Translations under genes and position numbers: made by a program
The notes under the pieces: model-generated
Told to the model about the DNA's origin: nothing
What the model saw: only the letters and a program-made list of their open reading frames with translations
The model's database searches: none
Shown here: positions 1 through 5,749 of the stretch, one piece after another
How the letters are laid out: each line of letters starts with the position of its first letter
How positions within the stretch are numbered: the first letter of the stretch is position 1
Source of the DNA: Planctomycetota bacterium
GTDB taxonomy: Bacteria; Planctomycetota; Brocadiia; SM23-32
Assembly: GCA_030604585.1 (NCBI GenBank)
Contig: JAUVVP010000148.1
Location: 1 to 6,009 of the forward strand
DNA length: 6,009 nucleotides
Direction of reading: 5' to 3'

Positions 1-758
1 CGCCCTCCACCCAGCGTGAGCTACAGCTCTTCTGGCCCACGATGCCGCAGCCCGAGATCATCTCGGCTCCCGGCATGCAGACTCTGACTCTCCCTTGCAC
101 GTACGCGGAGGGTGAGACGGTCGAAGTCAGAGTGATCGTCAGGGCGATGCAGCCGGAGGCGCTCATGGCAGAGCTGGCGCGCATCACGGCCGAACGCGAG
201 GGAGTGACGTCCGCCCGCAAGGCCTACGGCCAGTACGACCCGGGGGTCGTCTACCGGCACGCGCGCGATGCGAACCCGCTCAACGTTGACTTCACGGACA
301 CCGTCGACCGGATCATCGGCTACTCCCTGGCGACTGACATAGCCGCCGCGCCGGCGCTTCGCGACGGCTCGTCCGTGGCAGTTACCGTCGGCTACGCATT
401 CCGGACCTCGAACCAGCTCACCTGCCTGGTGCCCGCCGACATGCCCACCTTGATGGGCCGGGCCGTCAGCGCGCTGCCCGGCGAGGAGGTGCACATCCGG
501 GGGACGATCATCGGGGGTCCCCGCGCCGCCGTGCTGGTTGACTACATCGGCTTTCCCGCTCAAGAGGCGGAAGGGGACGCCTGGCTGGTGAACATTGAGT
601 GGCCCGGGTTGCCCCCCAGGGTGTTCTGGGACTACGGCTACTACGAACTGGTGGGCCTGCCCTGCCAGCACGCGCCGGGCCGCTTCGAGGCACTTCGGGT
701 CTTCCTGACCGAGGTCAGGATACTGAAGTTCGAGATGCCTGCGGAAGCGCCGGAATAA
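1..758 (+). CDS. Hypothetical protein, probably 5'-partial at the window edge
   Basis: I do not recognise this protein. The frame is open from base 3 to the TAA at 756-758. The first ATG is at 42 (238 residues from there), but the upstream codons read as ordinary protein (…QRELQLFWPT before that Met) and no Shine-Dalgarno precedes 42, so the true start probably lies left of the window. There is no obvious signal peptide, membrane segment or cysteine metal site in the visible part. Two stretches look alike: GETVEVRVIVRAM near residue 23 (counting the ATG at 42 as 1) and GEEVHIRGTIIGGPRAAVLVDYI near residue 147. Each pairs a G-E-x-V turn with alternating hydrophobic residues, which would suit beta-barrel or OB-fold-like modules; that is inference from pattern only. 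The gene converges on the oxidoreductase operon and is probably a separate transcription unit. Confidence 0.72.
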   Translation, partial: PSTQRELQLFWPTMPQPEIISAPGMQTLTLPCTYAEGETVEVRVIVRAMQPEALMAELARITAEREGVTSARKAYGQYDPGVVYRHARDANPLNVDFTDTVDRIIGYSLATDIAAAPALRDGSSVAVTVGYAFRTSNQLTCLVPADMPTLMGRAVSALPGEEVHIRGTIIGGPRAAVLVDYIGFPAQEAEGDAWLVNIEWPGLPPRVFWDYGYYELVGLPCQHAPGRFEALRVFLTEVRILKFEMPAEAPE

Positions 759-763
759 GGGAG

Positions 764-779
764 CGCCTCGGGGTAGGCG
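764..779 (-). terminator. Weak terminator-like hairpin after the minus-strand operon
   Basis: CGCCT and AGGCG form a perfect 5-bp GC-rich stem around a 6-base loop in the gap between the convergent genes. Read on the minus strand, the stem is followed by CTCCCTTATT, only modestly T-rich. It could end the operon transcript or act in both directions, but the stem is short and there is no true T-run. Nothing else is recognisable in 759-831. Confidence 0.25.
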
Positions 780-831
780 GGCCAGGCCTTCTGCTGGGTC
801 GTCGTGCTGTGCGGTTCCCTGGCGCGGTCGC

Positions 832-1428
832 TCAGACGCTCTTGCGACCTTTCAACGGGGCGGTCGCGCTCTCGACGACCAGTTCCGCGCCCCGCTTCAG
901 TGCCTGCACGTTCAGCTCCGCCATGTCGGCCCTGCGCCGGCCCCAGTGTTCCGTCAGGGCGTCCAGGCAACTCTCCTCGCTCACTACGCCCGTGGCGCTC
1001 ACAAAGGCGCCCAGCAAGATGGAGTTCGCCACCTTGACGCTTCCCATCTCGGCCGCCAGGTCGGTGGCCGGCAGCGCAAGGACCTTCGCAGCGCCCCCCT
1101 CTTCCGCCTCCACGGCGGAGCTGTTGACCAGCAGCAGCCCTCCCGGCCGCAGCGTGGGCGCGAACCTGTCGTAGGACGACTGGTTGAAGACGATCAGCGA
1201 GTCGGGCTCCTCCACCAGGGGGCTGTGGATGGTCTCCGGGCTGATGATAACCCGGCACCTGGCAGTGCCGCTGCGCACTTCGGGCCCGTAGGAAGGCAGG
1301 TAGGTGACGTTGCGCCCCTCCTGCACGGCCGCGCTGCAGAGCAGCTTGCAGAAGGTCAGGATGCCCTGCCCGCCCGAACCGGCGACGATGAGCCGGTGTT
1401 CGCTCTGCAGCGCGTCGGCTGCCACCAT
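832..1428 (-). CDS. korC: 2-oxoacid:ferredoxin oxidoreductase, gamma subunit
   Basis: This 198-residue protein is the gamma subunit of a pyruvate/2-oxoacid:ferredoxin oxidoreductase, the domain that works with the alpha and beta subunits in CoA-dependent oxidative decarboxylation. The N-terminus carries the family's glycine-rich GSGGQGI turn at residues 17-23, and the conserved segment SYGPEVRSGTARC lies at 46-58, as in Kor/Vor gamma chains. The length is typical. I chose the ATG at 1428 because AGGGAGGGG lies just upstream at good spacing. An alternative ATG at 1461 overlaps the beta-subunit stop as ATGA, but its 11 extra residues (MTGPPGREGRR) are essentially translated ribosome-binding sequence. 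It is the last gene of the operon, 29 bp after the beta gene. The substrate cannot be told from this subunit. Confidence 0.93.
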   Translation of the reverse strand: MVAADALQSEHRLIVAGSGGQGILTFCKLLCSAAVQEGRNVTYLPSYGPEVRSGTARCRVIISPETIHSPLVEEPDSLIVFNQSSYDRFAPTLRPGGLLLVNSSAVEAEEGGAAKVLALPATDLAAEMGSVKVANSILLGAFVSATGVVSEESCLDALTEHWGRRRADMAELNVQALKRGAELVVESATAPLKGRKSV

Positions 1429-1457
1429 TCTCCGCCCCTCCCTGCCAGGGGGCCCCG

Positions 1458-2237
1458 TCATTCCTCAGCGGCCTTCACGTCCTTGATGACGCCGAGGGGG
1501 AAGACGCGGCTGACGGTCTGCTCGATGTACCGCAGGCTCTCGCCCGGCGTCATGCGCCAATGGGTCGGGCAGGAGGTCAACACTTCCACCATGGAGAACC
1601 CGACCTTCTCCATCTGGTAGGACAGGGCCTTCTTCATCAGCCGCTTGGTCTCGCGGACGCGCCGGGGGCTGGTCAGCGTCCCCCTGGCCAGGAATGCCGG
1701 CGCCTCCAGTTGGTTGAGCAGCTCGCACATCCTTATCGGATAGCCGGTGTCCTCGGCGTCCCTGCCGCCGGGCGTGGTAGAGCTCTTCTGCCCGATCAGC
1801 GTGGTCGGGGCCATCTGGCCGCCCGTCATGCCGTAGATGCCGTTATTGATGAAGAAGATGGATATGTTCTCGCCGCGGTTGGCGGCGTGAATCGTCTCGG
1901 CCATGCCGATGGAGGCCAGGTCGCCGTCGCCCTGGTAGGTGAAGACCACCTTGTCCGGGTGGATGCGCTTCAGGCCCGTGGCGACGGCCGGCGGCCGGCC
2001 GTGGGCGGCCTCGCTCCAGTCTATGTCCAGGTAGTCGTAGGCCACCACGGCGCATCCGACCGGCGCCACGCCGATGGTCTGCTCCCGGATGCCCATCTCG
2101 TCCAGCAGCTCGGCCAGCAGGCGGTGCATCGTGCCGTGGCCGCAGCCGGGGCAGTAGTGCGTCAGCACGTCCAGCAATGCGGGCGGACGCCGGTAGATGG
2201 GCGTTGCCACCTCTTGCTCGCCCTGTTTGGCTGTCAT
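1458..2237 (-). CDS. korB: 2-oxoacid:ferredoxin oxidoreductase, beta subunit (TPP-binding)
   Basis: This 259-residue protein is the thiamine pyrophosphate-binding beta subunit. CPGCGHG at residues 29-35 and GVAPVGC at 56-62 supply the cysteines expected around the proximal [4Fe-4S] cluster; C223 in LTSCPTHW is the likely fourth ligand by family analogy. QGDGD at 102-106 followed by NNGIYGMTGGQ at 131-141 is the TPP/Mg2+ signature. The long segment around AAHGRPPAVATGLKR (77-91) is as in Kor/Vor-type beta chains. I chose the ATG at 2237, preceded by GGAG six bases upstream; a GTG at 2249 would add four residues but has no good ribosome-binding site. It lies 66 bp after the alpha gene. The family includes 2-oxoglutarate, 2-oxoisovalerate and broader 2-oxoacid enzymes, so the substrate is unproven. 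Confidence 0.95.
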   Translation of the reverse strand: MTAKQGEQEVATPIYRRPPALLDVLTHYCPGCGHGTMHRLLAELLDEMGIREQTIGVAPVGCAVVAYDYLDIDWSEAAHGRPPAVATGLKRIHPDKVVFTYQGDGDLASIGMAETIHAANRGENISIFFINNGIYGMTGGQMAPTTLIGQKSSTTPGGRDAEDTGYPIRMCELLNQLEAPAFLARGTLTSPRRVRETKRLMKKALSYQMEKVGFSMVEVLTSCPTHWRMTPGESLRYIEQTVSRVFPLGVIKDVKAAEE

Positions 2238-2274
2238 GTTCGTCTCCACGCTCGGCCGCGCTGCCCGTCCAGCC

Positions 2275-2289
2275 GGGCTCGCGCAGCCC
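2275..2289 (-). other. Intercistronic hairpin between alpha and beta genes
   Basis: GGGCT and AGCCC form a perfect 5-bp stem with a 5-base CGCGC loop in the 66-bp gap between alpha and beta cistrons, the longest gap inside the operon. There is no T-tract, so it is not a typical terminator; an RNA stability or processing role is possible. A CATAAT -10-like hexamer on the minus strand (2293-2298) lies nearby without a convincing -35. Confidence 0.25.
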
Positions 2290-2303
2290 CGTATTATGCC
2301 CCT

Positions 2304-3377
2304 TCAGGCGAAGAGGCCGACCAGTCTTTCCACGGTCTCGCTGGCGGTGGGCACCTGGCCGCCCATCCGCCCGAAGAACTCCACGCGGCATCGCCCTTCG
2401 ACGGCCAGCCTGACGTCGTCCACCATCTGCCCGGCGCTCAACTCCACCACCAGGATTCCCTTCACGCGCTCCGCCATTTCCGCGAGCGCCTCCCCGGGAA
2501 ACGGCCAGAGCGTTATCGGCCTCAGCAGCGCCACTTTGAACGGCAGCGCCTGGGGCGGTCGCTCCACCACCTGCCGGCAGATGCGCGCCGCGGTGCCGTA
2601 GGCCACCAGCAGGACGTCGGCATCCTCGGGCCCGGCCAGCTCATAGAGGACCTCGTTGCGGCAGATGTCCGCGTACCTTCCTTGCAGCCTCCGGTTCAGC
2701 TCCGCCAGGTCCTCCGGGGTCAGGCGGAAGGACACGACGGTGTTGCGCTCTCTGCCGGGCGTCCCGGTCAGCGCCCAGGGCTTCGGCGGAGGCGAGGGTT
2801 CCGGCAGGTGGTCGAACGAGACCGCCTCCATCATCTGTCCCACCATGCCGTCGCTGAGGATGATGACGGGCGTGCGGTAGTTGTCCGCAAGGTCGAAGGC
2901 CAGGTATGTCAGGTCGCACATCTCCTGCACCGTGGCGGGCGCCAGGGTGATAGTGCGGTAGTCGCCGTGCCCTCCGCCGCGGGTGGCCTGGTAGTAGTCG
3001 CTCTGGGCGGGCGAGATGTTGCCCAGCCCGGGACTGCCCCGCTGCACGTTGACGATGACGGCCGGCAGTTCGCTGCCCGCCAGGTACGAGATGCCCTCCT
3101 GCTTGAGGCTTATGCCGGGGCTGCTGGATGAGGTCATCGCCCGGGCGCCGGCCGCACTGGCCCCGTAGATCATATTGATGGCCGCCACCTCGCTTTCGGC
3201 CTGCACGAAGACGCCGCCGCGCGCCGCCAGTTCAGTCGCCATGTAGGCCATCAGCTCGACCTGCGGCGTGATGGGGTAGCCGGCGTAGAATCGGCAGCCG
3301 GCTCGTATGGCAGCTTCGGCGGCCGCCTCGTTGCCGGAGGTAAGGACCTTCGCGCCCACGCCCGTTGAAGGGTCCAT
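2304..3377 (-). CDS. korA: 2-oxoacid:ferredoxin oxidoreductase, alpha subunit (VorB-like)
   Basis: This 357-residue protein is the alpha subunit, carrying the pyrimidine-binding half of the TPP site and the 2-oxoacid pocket. Visible family motifs are GNEAAAEAAIRAGCRFYAGYP starting at residue 15, with the GYPITPQ core at 33-39; AESEVAAINM at 60-69, with the conserved acidic residues; TSSSSPG at 82-88; and GGGHGDYR at 134-141. These match the group usually annotated as 3-methyl-2-oxobutanoate dehydrogenase subunit VorB or 2-oxoglutarate:ferredoxin oxidoreductase alpha. The length is normal. No strong Shine-Dalgarno precedes the ATG at 3377, which lies 24 bp after the ferredoxin gene, so translation may be coupled. 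Whether it prefers branched-chain oxoacids or 2-oxoglutarate cannot be settled by eye. Confidence 0.95.
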   Translation of the reverse strand: MDPSTGVGAKVLTSGNEAAAEAAIRAGCRFYAGYPITPQVELMAYMATELAARGGVFVQAESEVAAINMIYGASAAGARAMTSSSSPGISLKQEGISYLAGSELPAVIVNVQRGSPGLGNISPAQSDYYQATRGGGHGDYRTITLAPATVQEMCDLTYLAFDLADNYRTPVIILSDGMVGQMMEAVSFDHLPEPSPPPKPWALTGTPGRERNTVVSFRLTPEDLAELNRRLQGRYADICRNEVLYELAGPEDADVLLVAYGTAARICRQVVERPPQALPFKVALLRPITLWPFPGEALAEMAERVKGILVVELSAGQMVDDVRLAVEGRCRVEFFGRMGGQVPTASETVERLVGLFA

Positions 3378-3401
3378 CCGATCGCCGTGAATATGTGTAA
3401 G

Positions 3402-3668
3402 TTACCGCCCGGCCGGTTCTTCCGACTTGCTGCCGCTGCCGACCGCCTCCTCGATACGCGTGATCTCCACGGCCGCGTCCGGACAGATTGTAGCGCATCG
3501 CAGACAGCCGGTGCAATCCGCTTCCGGGCGCACGACAGCCCTCTGAATGCCTTGCTTGTCGGGCTTCGGGTTGATGAAGAGCTTCTCCTGCTCGCATACC
3601 TCGACGCAAAGGCCGCAGCCCTTGCAGAATCGCTCCAGAATGACGACTTCGAACCTCTTACTTGACAT
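3402..3668 (-). CDS. korD: 2x[4Fe-4S] ferredoxin-like delta subunit
   Basis: This 88-residue protein holds two classical four-cysteine motifs, C15-C18-C21-C25 and C52-C55-C58-C62 (the latter followed by Pro), which bind two [4Fe-4S] clusters. It is the electron-transfer delta subunit, passing electrons from the TPP/proximal cluster to free ferredoxin. The first motif is followed by Glu (CEQ) instead of the usual Pro, and the C-terminal tail (about residues 76-88, Gly/Ser/Glu-rich) looks disordered. The ATG at 3668 overlaps the end of nadK by 11 bp, suggesting translational coupling, and GGAGGGGG lies about 10 bases upstream inside nadK. Being first of the four subunit genes (delta, alpha, beta, gamma), it is almost certainly part of the complex and not a free ferredoxin. 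Confidence 0.94.
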   Translation of the reverse strand: MSSKRFEVVILERFCKGCGLCVEVCEQEKLFINPKPDKQGIQRAVVRPEADCTGCLRCATICPDAAVEITRIEEAVGSGSKSEEPAGR

Positions 3669-4494
3669 ATCTCGGCTGCCCCCTCCAGTCGAGCTTGCTG
3701 CGCAGCGTCTCGAAGAAGACGTTGCGTCCGGTCTGGATCAGCTTGAGCGGCTTGGGGGCCCTTTGCACGCGCACCAGGTCGCCCTCGCGCAGCTCGCGGT
3801 TCACCTGGCCGTCCACCGTCAGGGCCGGCCTCTGCGCCCATTCGCGCGCTTCGAGCGTGACCTTCAGGTGGCCCGGCAGCACCAGCGGGCGGTTGCTCAG
3901 CGTGTGCGGGCTTATGGGCGTGACCACGATGGCGTCCATGTCCGGGTGGACTATCGGGCCGCCGGAGGCCAGGCTGTGGGCCGTCGAGCCCACCGGCGTG
4001 GCCACAATGAGACCGTCGGAGCGGTAGGTCGTCACCAGTTCGCCGTCCACGTGGAAGTCTATCGTGATGATCCGCGACAGCGCCGTGCGGGAGACCACCG
4101 CATCGTTCAGGGCGACCGTGCTGAGGACCTCCTCACCGTCCCGCTCCAGCACGCAGGCGAGCATCATGCGCTCGGCCGCCGTGTAGCGGCCCTCCAGGAC
4201 GTCGGTCAGGACCGCCTTGTAGTCGTCCACCGTTGACTCGGTAAGGAAGCCGAACTTGCCGACGTTTATGCCCAGCAGCGGCACGCCCTGGGGAGCCAGC
4301 TTGCGAGCGGCCCCCAGCACCGACCCGTCTCCGCCGAGCACCAGGGCGAAGTCCACCTCGCCCGCCAGCACGGGCGAGTCCAGGTTCAGGTCCACGCGCA
4401 CCTCGGCGCGCTCCGCCAGCCAGGGCTCGATCTCCTCGACGGCGCGCAGCACCGCTTTCTTCGCCCTGTTGCCGACGATGATGGCCCTGTTCAT
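3658..4494 (-). CDS. nadK: NAD kinase
   Basis: This 278-residue cytoplasmic enzyme phosphorylates NAD+ to NADP+ using ATP or polyphosphate. The diagnostic motifs are in order: LVLGGDGSVL with GGDG at residues 54-57; GINVGKFGFLT at 75-85; ND at 130-131 (NAD contact); YRSDGLIVATPVGSTAHSL at 157-175; and TPISPHTLSNRPLVL at 192-206. Length is normal. His173 occupies the position often Tyr in GSTAYS; I regard this as a tolerated variant and not a lost active site. The reading frame stays open far upstream, to about 5289, but homology begins only at MNRAIIVGN, so I chose the ATG at 4494, 44 bp after xseB; its ribosome-binding site (AAGAAG) is weak. It overlaps the ferredoxin gene by 11 bp. Confidence 0.96.
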   Translation of the reverse strand: MNRAIIVGNRAKKAVLRAVEEIEPWLAERAEVRVDLNLDSPVLAGEVDFALVLGGDGSVLGAARKLAPQGVPLLGINVGKFGFLTESTVDDYKAVLTDVLEGRYTAAERMMLACVLERDGEEVLSTVALNDAVVSRTALSRIITIDFHVDGELVTTYRSDGLIVATPVGSTAHSLASGGPIVHPDMDAIVVTPISPHTLSNRPLVLPGHLKVTLEAREWAQRPALTVDGQVNRELREGDLVRVQRAPKPLKLIQTGRNVFFETLRSKLDWRGQPRYVK

Positions 4495-4538
4495 TGGTTT
4501 CGCTTCTTGCGGCGGTGATGGCGGCTGCGCGCGGGGCG

Positions 4539-4805
4539 CTACTGCTGCGGCGTCTCGAACGGCTCTTCCTTCAGCTCCCCTTCCACCGTTTCGACCAGCT
4601 TGCGGATCTTCAGGTCCGCCTCGTCCAGCAGCTTCTGGCACCGGCGGAAGGCCCCTATGCCGTCCTCGTAGAGGCGCAGCGAGTTGTCGAGGGCCAGGTT
4701 GCCCTCCTCCAGGCGCTGCACGATGTCCTCGAGCTTGCGCAGGTTCTCCTCGAAGCTCATTTCTTCCGTCGCCTGGCCCTGCGCGTCCTTCTCTTCGTCG
4801 GCCAT
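4539..4805 (-). CDS. xseB: Exodeoxyribonuclease VII small subunit
   Basis: This 88-residue protein is XseB, the small subunit that binds several copies per XseA to form exonuclease VII, which degrades single-stranded DNA into oligonucleotides. The core, residues 18-64, shows FEENLRKLEDIVQRLEEGNLALD followed by S-L-x-L-Y-E-D-G and a C-Q-K-L-L-D-E-A-D helix: the family's helical hairpin. The first 15 residues and the last dozen are charged, probably disordered tails. I chose the ATG at 4805, preceded by AGGTG; the frame continues to an ATG at 4895, but that would add 30 unrelated residues and start upstream of the predicted promoter's transcription start. It is the first gene of the operon. The partner xseA is not in the window. 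Confidence 0.94.
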   Translation of the reverse strand: MADEEKDAQGQATEEMSFEENLRKLEDIVQRLEEGNLALDNSLRLYEDGIGAFRRCQKLLDEADLKIRKLVETVEGELKEEPFETPQQ

Positions 4806-4837
4806 GGTGCACCTGAGAACGGAATGACATCGGCTGT

Positions 4838-4849
4838 CCGGGGCCCCGG
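4838..4849. repeat. 12-bp perfect palindrome in the operon leader
   Basis: CCGGGGCCCCGG is self-complementary and lies in the predicted untranslated leader, between the promoter's expected start near 4860 and the xseB ATG. In RNA it could fold as a small CCGG/CCGG hairpin with a GGCC loop. In a GC-rich genome a palindrome of this kind may occur by chance. Confidence 0.3.
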
Positions 4850-4860
4850 CCGGATAAGCT

Positions 4861-4880
4861 CGTTTCATTATAGTGAAACG
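4861..4880. promoter_or_regulatory. Inverted repeat over the operon -10 box (candidate operator)
   Basis: CGTTTCA (4861-4867) and TGAAACG (4874-4880) are perfect 7-bp inverted arms around 6 bases. The minus-strand TATAAT sits at the centre, so a dimeric regulator bound here would block RNA polymerase. The regulator is unknown. The arms resemble half-sites of LacI-type operators in sequence, but their order and spacing differ, so I assign no family. Confidence 0.45.
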
Positions 4881-4895
4881 CCTCGCCGAATCCAA
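4867..4895 (-). promoter_or_regulatory. Predicted sigma70-type promoter of the xseB-nadK-kor operon
   Basis: On the minus strand TTGGAT (4895-4890) is separated by exactly 17 bp from a consensus TATAAT (4872-4867). The predicted transcription start is near 4860, giving a leader of about 55 bases before xseB. The -10 is perfect; the -35 keeps only the TTG of TTGACA. Confidence 0.65.
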
Positions 4896-4936
4896 CGACA
4901 GCGCTGCCGCGCGCGCGGCGACGAGCAGGAAACAGG

Positions 4937-4965
4937 CTGGATAGCCGCAGGTTCCGGGGTATAAT
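4937..4965 (+). promoter_or_regulatory. Predicted promoter of the repeat-protein gene
   Basis: A consensus TATAAT at 4960-4965 lies 17 bp after CTGGAT (4937-4942), which differs from the divergent promoter's -35 by one base. The -10 is preceded by GGGG. A start near 4972 would leave about 55 bases before the ATG at 5027. The -35 is poor against TTGACA, so the call rests mainly on the -10 and its position. Confidence 0.55.
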
Positions 4966-5013
4966 CCTCTCAGGCATGGGGGCCCAGGGACGAGACTTGT
5001 GAGCCCGATCTAC

Positions 5014-5021
5014 GGAGGTGA
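5014..5021 (+). promoter_or_regulatory. Strong ribosome binding site that decides the start
   Basis: GGAGGTGA is a near-perfect Shine-Dalgarno. Of three in-frame candidates (GTG 5018, ATG 5021, ATG 5027), only 5027 has a normal spacing of 8 bases after GGAGG; the other two overlap or abut the site. Confidence 0.8.
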
Positions 5022-5026
5022 TGAGC

Positions 5027-5590
5027 ATGAAGGCCAAGAGGGACTGGCTGATCGTGGCGGGGATGTTGACGGCAGCGTTCCTGGGCGGCGCGTTCGCCCA
5101 GTGGGCGTTCAGCGGCGGCGTGACGTACGCTGCGGAAGCGCGCCCGCAGTTCATCAGCGCGCAGGGATTCGTGCTGGTGGATGCGGACGGCAACCAGCGC
5201 GCCGTCCTCGGGGCCCTGCCCGAGGGCGTGGGGCTCGTGCTGAAGGACGAGGAAGGCAGGACGCGCCTTGTGTTGGGCAATGTGACCATCCGGCACGTTC
5301 CGCTTCAGGCTGCATGGGGCCTGGTGGTGCGTGACGAGACCGGCACGGACCGCTGCGCGCTCGGCCTGGCCGACGGCGCGGGGATGGCCGCGTGGGACCC
5401 GCAGGGCACTATGCGCATAGCCATCGGCGAAGGCCCTACCGGCGTAGGCATCGGCCTGATGGACGCAGAGGGCAACGACCGCCTGGGCATCGGCCTGGGG
5501 CCCGGCGTCTCGGGCGGCGACTTCGTCGCCAAGGATCAGTTCGGAAACAACATCTGGCGGGCGCTCGGCCGTGACGAGCCCATGCCGTGA
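5027..5590 (+). CDS. Membrane-anchored or secreted protein with six D-x2-G-x2-R repeats
   Basis: No named family is recognised. The 187-residue product starts MKAKRDW, followed by a hydrophobic stretch (about residues 7-28) that fits a signal anchor or signal peptide; AYAA-like residues near 33-36 (TYAAEA) could be a cleavage site. The remainder, residues 48-181, is six copies of a roughly 22-residue unit, [hydrophobic]3-x-D-x2-G-x2-R-x3-[LI]-G. The key Asp residues are at 52, 74, 103, 124, 146 and 170, with Gly three and Arg six residues later; the last copy has Ile176 in place of Arg. Glycine-rich turns such as LPEGVG and GPTGVG separate the copies. The regular beta-turn-beta pattern suggests a small beta-sheet or solenoid facing outside the membrane (inference). 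It is a single-gene unit, divergent from the operon. No catalytic motif is seen, and no clear terminator follows. Confidence 0.85.
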   Translation: MKAKRDWLIVAGMLTAAFLGGAFAQWAFSGGVTYAAEARPQFISAQGFVLVDADGNQRAVLGALPEGVGLVLKDEEGRTRLVLGNVTIRHVPLQAAWGLVVRDETGTDRCALGLADGAGMAAWDPQGTMRIAIGEGPTGVGIGLMDAEGNDRLGIGLGPGVSGGDFVAKDQFGNNIWRALGRDEPMP

Positions 5591-5749
5591 CGCGGACAGG
5601 TCCCGCACGCCCGAAGGACGGCAACACACCGAAAGCCTCTGACAAAAAGGACTTACCGCTGAGAACGCCGAGCTTGCCCGAATGGGTTACCGAGCGACCT
5701 CGACTCGTTTGTGCCGGCAACTGACAACTGATAACTGGCAACTGCCTTC
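5591..5749. other. Non-coding gap with short degenerate repeats
   Basis: This 159-bp gap between two plus-strand genes has no supported ORF and is less GC-rich than its neighbours. It contains two copies of CGCYGAG at a 9-bp period (5657-5663, 5666-5672), and ends in the 7-bp tandem array listed separately. No convincing terminator or promoter was found. Confidence 0.4.
5717..5744. repeat. Four-copy 7-bp tandem repeat (NNAACTG)
   Basis: Four exact-period heptamers, GCAACTG, ACAACTG, ATAACTG and GCAACTG, run without interruption and end 5 bp before the next gene's ATG. AACTG is invariant; only the two lead bases vary. It resembles short tandemly repeated heptamer elements described in some bacterial genomes, notably cyanobacteria. 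It occupies the place where a ribosome binding site would be expected. Confidence 0.75.

Noticed and set aside
21..671. 216-codon minus-strand frame opposite the first gene
   Set aside because: Shadow of the plus-strand frame, with low-complexity composition and no ribosome binding site or motif.
1560..3131. 523-codon plus-strand open frame opposite the alpha and beta genes
   Set aside because: It is antisense to two well-supported genes. Its His/Gly/Arg/Ala-rich translation has no motifs, as expected from third-position GC bias.
4806..4895. Upstream ATG giving a 118-residue XseB
   Set aside because: The extra residues are unlike the family, and this ATG lies upstream of the predicted transcription start. 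The shorter form fits the usual XseB length.
4495..5289. Long N-terminal extension of nadK in the same frame (543 residues in total)
   Set aside because: The extension crosses xseB, the promoters and the divergent gene, and is low-complexity. NAD kinase homology starts at the ATG at 4494.
5592..5606. Hairpin after the repeat-protein gene as a terminator
   Set aside because: Stem options are only about 4 bp with no T-run afterwards.
5709..5735. Possible promoter (TTGTGC ... GATAAC) before the radical SAM gene
   Set aside because: Both hexamers are poor, spacing is only 15 bp and the -10 falls inside the repeat array.
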